DNA of 6,720 bases from JAJKIP01 sp040509055 (lineage in GTDB: Bacteria > Bacteroidota > Bacteroidia > Chitinophagales > Chitinophagaceae): the NCBI GenBank assembly GCA_040509055.1, contig JBEVLT010000330.1, positions 1-6,720 of the forward strand. The letters are read 5' to 3'. The notes under the pieces are model-generated. The model made no database searches and was not told the origin of the DNA. It saw only the letters and a list, made by a program, of their open reading frames with translations. The translations under genes were made by a program, and so were the position numbers. Shown in pieces: positions 5,770-6,720 of this stretch (the stretch's first letter is position 1; the number at the start of each line of letters is the position of its first letter).

Positions 5770-6557
5770 CGCGGGGTGTGTTTGAGCAGTTCATGGGCCG
5801 CTACGTATTCCTGCACGGCCTGCCACACAGGCATATCCAGCTCCCGGGCTATCCGGTCAAAGCTGTATTTCTGCCCCAGCCGCAGGCGGCAGATCCGGAG
5901 CTGCCGGTCGTTCAGCAACCCCTCCCAGCCCGGTGGCGGGGCGGTGGGGCCGGTGGGCTCCGGCAGCCTGGCGCGCAGGATCATCCGCTGCAGGGCGCCG
6001 ATGCTTGCCTGCACCTCCCGGCTGATGTGCTGGCAGGGCGCGGCAAAGCGGCGGGCGATCTGCTTCAGGCTGAGGCCGTAGCGGAAATGCAGCGCCAGGA
6101 TGGTATGCCGGTTGCCGGGCAGGCAGGGGATGGCACGCTGCACCAGGGCGATGCGCTCCAGCTCCGTGGCGGCAGCGGCTGCCTGATTCTCTTCTGTTTC
6201 CGGGTCGCAGGCGGCCGCCGGGGCATGGTCCAGCCGGTCCGGGTGCAGCAGCAGGCGGCCAAAGCGGGTGGCCGGCTGGCGGAAGTGGTCATAGCAGCCC
6301 CACCGGGTGCACAGGCGGATGAAGCGCAGCAGGTGCAGCATGCTGGTCATCCGCTGGCGGCACTGCCAGGCGCGGAGAAAGGCCTCCTGCACGATGGTGT
6401 GGCTGGCAAACTCATCGCCGGTGATGCGGAGGGCATAGCGCAGCACCGGCTGGTACAGGCGGGTGTACACATAGGTGAGCGCGGCTTCCTCGCCGTTGGT
6501 AAAGCGCAGCAACTGCGCATCGTTTTCAGGGGAGTGGGTAATAATGGAGTAGCTCAT
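5766..6557 (-). CDS. ECF-type sigma factor with extra C-terminal HTH-like segment
   Basis: A 263-residue RNA polymerase sigma factor of the extracytoplasmic-function type. Region 2 spans about residues 14-95 (LLRFTNGEEAALTYVYTRLY, then IVQEAFLRAW at 55-64, the core-binding helix). The usual acidic pair before IVQ is replaced by SHT, and the region 2.4 part (RFIRLCTRWGCYDHFRQ) departs from the normal IARN-type promoter-melting sequence. Region 4 lies at about 133-192 (LPGNRHTILALHFRYGLSLKQIARRF). A proline-rich linker (PEPTGPTAPPPG, 199-210) leads to a second HTH-like segment (LLNDRQLRICRLRLGQKYSFDRIARELDM, from 214), which ordinary ECF factors lack. The ATG at 6557 is preferred to an upstream in-frame TTG at 6629. 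The gene is strikingly GC-rich. The ATGA overlap with the Cas12f-like gene indicates a joint job: bringing RNA polymerase to RNA-selected sites. No anti-sigma gene is seen. Confidence 0.85.
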   Translation of the reverse strand: MSYSIITHSPENDAQLLRFTNGEEAALTYVYTRLYQPVLRYALRITGDEFASHTIVQEAFLRAWQCRQRMTSMLHLLRFIRLCTRWGCYDHFRQPATRFGRLLLHPDRLDHAPAAACDPETEENQAAAAATELERIALVQRAIPCLPGNRHTILALHFRYGLSLKQIARRFAAPCQHISREVQASIGALQRMILRARLPEPTGPTAPPPGWEGLLNDRQLRICRLRLGQKYSFDRIARELDMPVWQAVQEYVAAHELLKHTPR

Positions 6558-6595
6558 GGCGCCGGCAGCTTGGAAGGGGTGAGGGAAATGGAGGG

Positions 6596-6697
6596 GTAAG
6601 GACCGGAAGCTGCCCAACGCAAAAAGCAAGACGTGGGTTGGTCCTTACTGTTCTGGAAGGGCTACGACACCCTGACGACGAAATAAGGACGCCCACG
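6596..6697 (-). promoter_or_regulatory. Leader of the sigma/Cas12f-like operon with mutually exclusive hairpins
   Basis: Read on the minus strand, three segments occur in order: S1 CGTGGGCGTCCTTA (6697-6684), S2 TAAGGACCAACCCACG (6647-6632) and S3 ending GGTCCTTAC (6604-6596). S2 can pair with S1 (TAAGGAC and CCCACG stems around a small internal loop) or with S3 (perfect 9-bp GTAAGGACC/GGTCCTTAC plus CCCACG with CGTTGGG), but not both. A short AGGG/CCCT stem lies inside the S1-S2 loop. The structure ends 39 nt before the sigma ATG. Such alternatives are typical of regulated leaders, but at DNA level they could equally be protein-binding repeats or element ends. Confidence 0.45.
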
Positions 6698-6705
6698 CCC
6701 GCCTT

Positions 6706-6713
6706 TAAAGGTA
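6706..6713 (-). promoter_or_regulatory. Possible -7 element upstream of the sigma gene
   Basis: TACCTTTA on the minus strand matches TAnnTTTG in all but the last base and overlaps the palindrome CCTTTAAAGG (6702-6711). It would start transcription near 6699-6702, just before the S1 hairpin segment. The matching -33 element would lie beyond the window edge, so this cannot be tested here. Confidence 0.25.
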
Positions 6714-6720
6714 TAAAGGA

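Noticed and set aside
4966..6081. Long plus-strand frame of 371 codons opposite the Cas12f-like and sigma genes
   Set aside because: It crosses the junction of two recognisable minus-strand genes and its low-complexity Gly/Pro/Gln/Leu-rich translation is what high-GC antisense frames give.
5778..6599. Plus-strand frame of 273 codons opposite the sigma gene
   Set aside because: It is antisense to a clear sigma factor in very GC-rich DNA; the translation is repetitive (Ala, Gly, Gln, Val) with no domain.
6558..6629. 24-codon N-terminal extension of the sigma factor
   Set aside because: It starts with TTG, runs through the S3 arm of the leader inverted repeat and is not sigma-like.
4542..6720. 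Active IS200/IS605 transposon carrying a TnpB gene
   Set aside because: No TnpA transposase is present, the TnpB-like active site is lost, and the gene is coupled to a sigma factor. The related short motifs at 4547-4560 and 6632-6697 are too short to prove element ends.

Overview
The window looks like a chromosomal piece of a member of Bacteroidota, probably Chitinophagaceae-like. This is inferred from the protein styles (Fic with a C-terminal winged helix, an Fsr-type MFS permease, ArsR/AHSA1/PhnB-like cassette), from the near absence of Shine-Dalgarno sites, and from one promoter that fits the Bacteroidota form TTTTG-N20-TATATTTG. No rRNA, tRNA or canonical CRISPR array was seen.

Layout. 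Positions 1-874 (+) hold the 3' part of a Fic-domain AMPylase-type gene that is cut by the left edge. A small lipoprotein gene follows on the minus strand (913-1098), then a full-length fosmidomycin-resistance-type MFS exporter (fsr, 1335-2561, +). A gene-free stretch, 2562-2928, contains a strong GC-rich double hairpin. From 4458 down to 2929 on the minus strand runs a compact operon: ArsR repressor, AHSA1/SRPBCC protein, a 69-residue unknown protein and a PhnB-like VOC protein. The first three are joined by ATGA stop/start overlaps. Its promoter carries two copies of a palindromic box that overlap the -7 element and fill the -33/-7 spacer, which points to autorepression.

The most interesting region is 4542-6720 (minus strand). 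An ECF-type sigma factor with an extra C-terminal helix-turn-helix-like segment (6557-5766) overlaps by ATGA with a 365-residue Cas12f/TnpB-like protein (5769-4672). The latter keeps the Cas12f-like N-terminal and RuvC-fold sequence signature, but the RuvC-I Asp position is Glu, the RuvC-II Glu position is Thr, and the chain stops before the zinc ribbon and RuvC-III, so it should be nuclease-dead. Immediately downstream lies about 110 nt of hairpin-rich sequence that could be its guide RNA scaffold. This arrangement fits the recently reported class in which a nuclease-dead Cas12f and a dedicated sigma factor drive RNA-guided transcription in Bacteroidota. The present pair looks like a divergent, C-terminally short member.

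The leader upstream of the sigma gene contains three mutually complementary segments that could form alternative hairpins. One of them resembles the sequence just 3' of the putative RNA scaffold (13 of 20 positions, including the first seven) and is preceded by G, which raises a speculative possibility of self-regulation.
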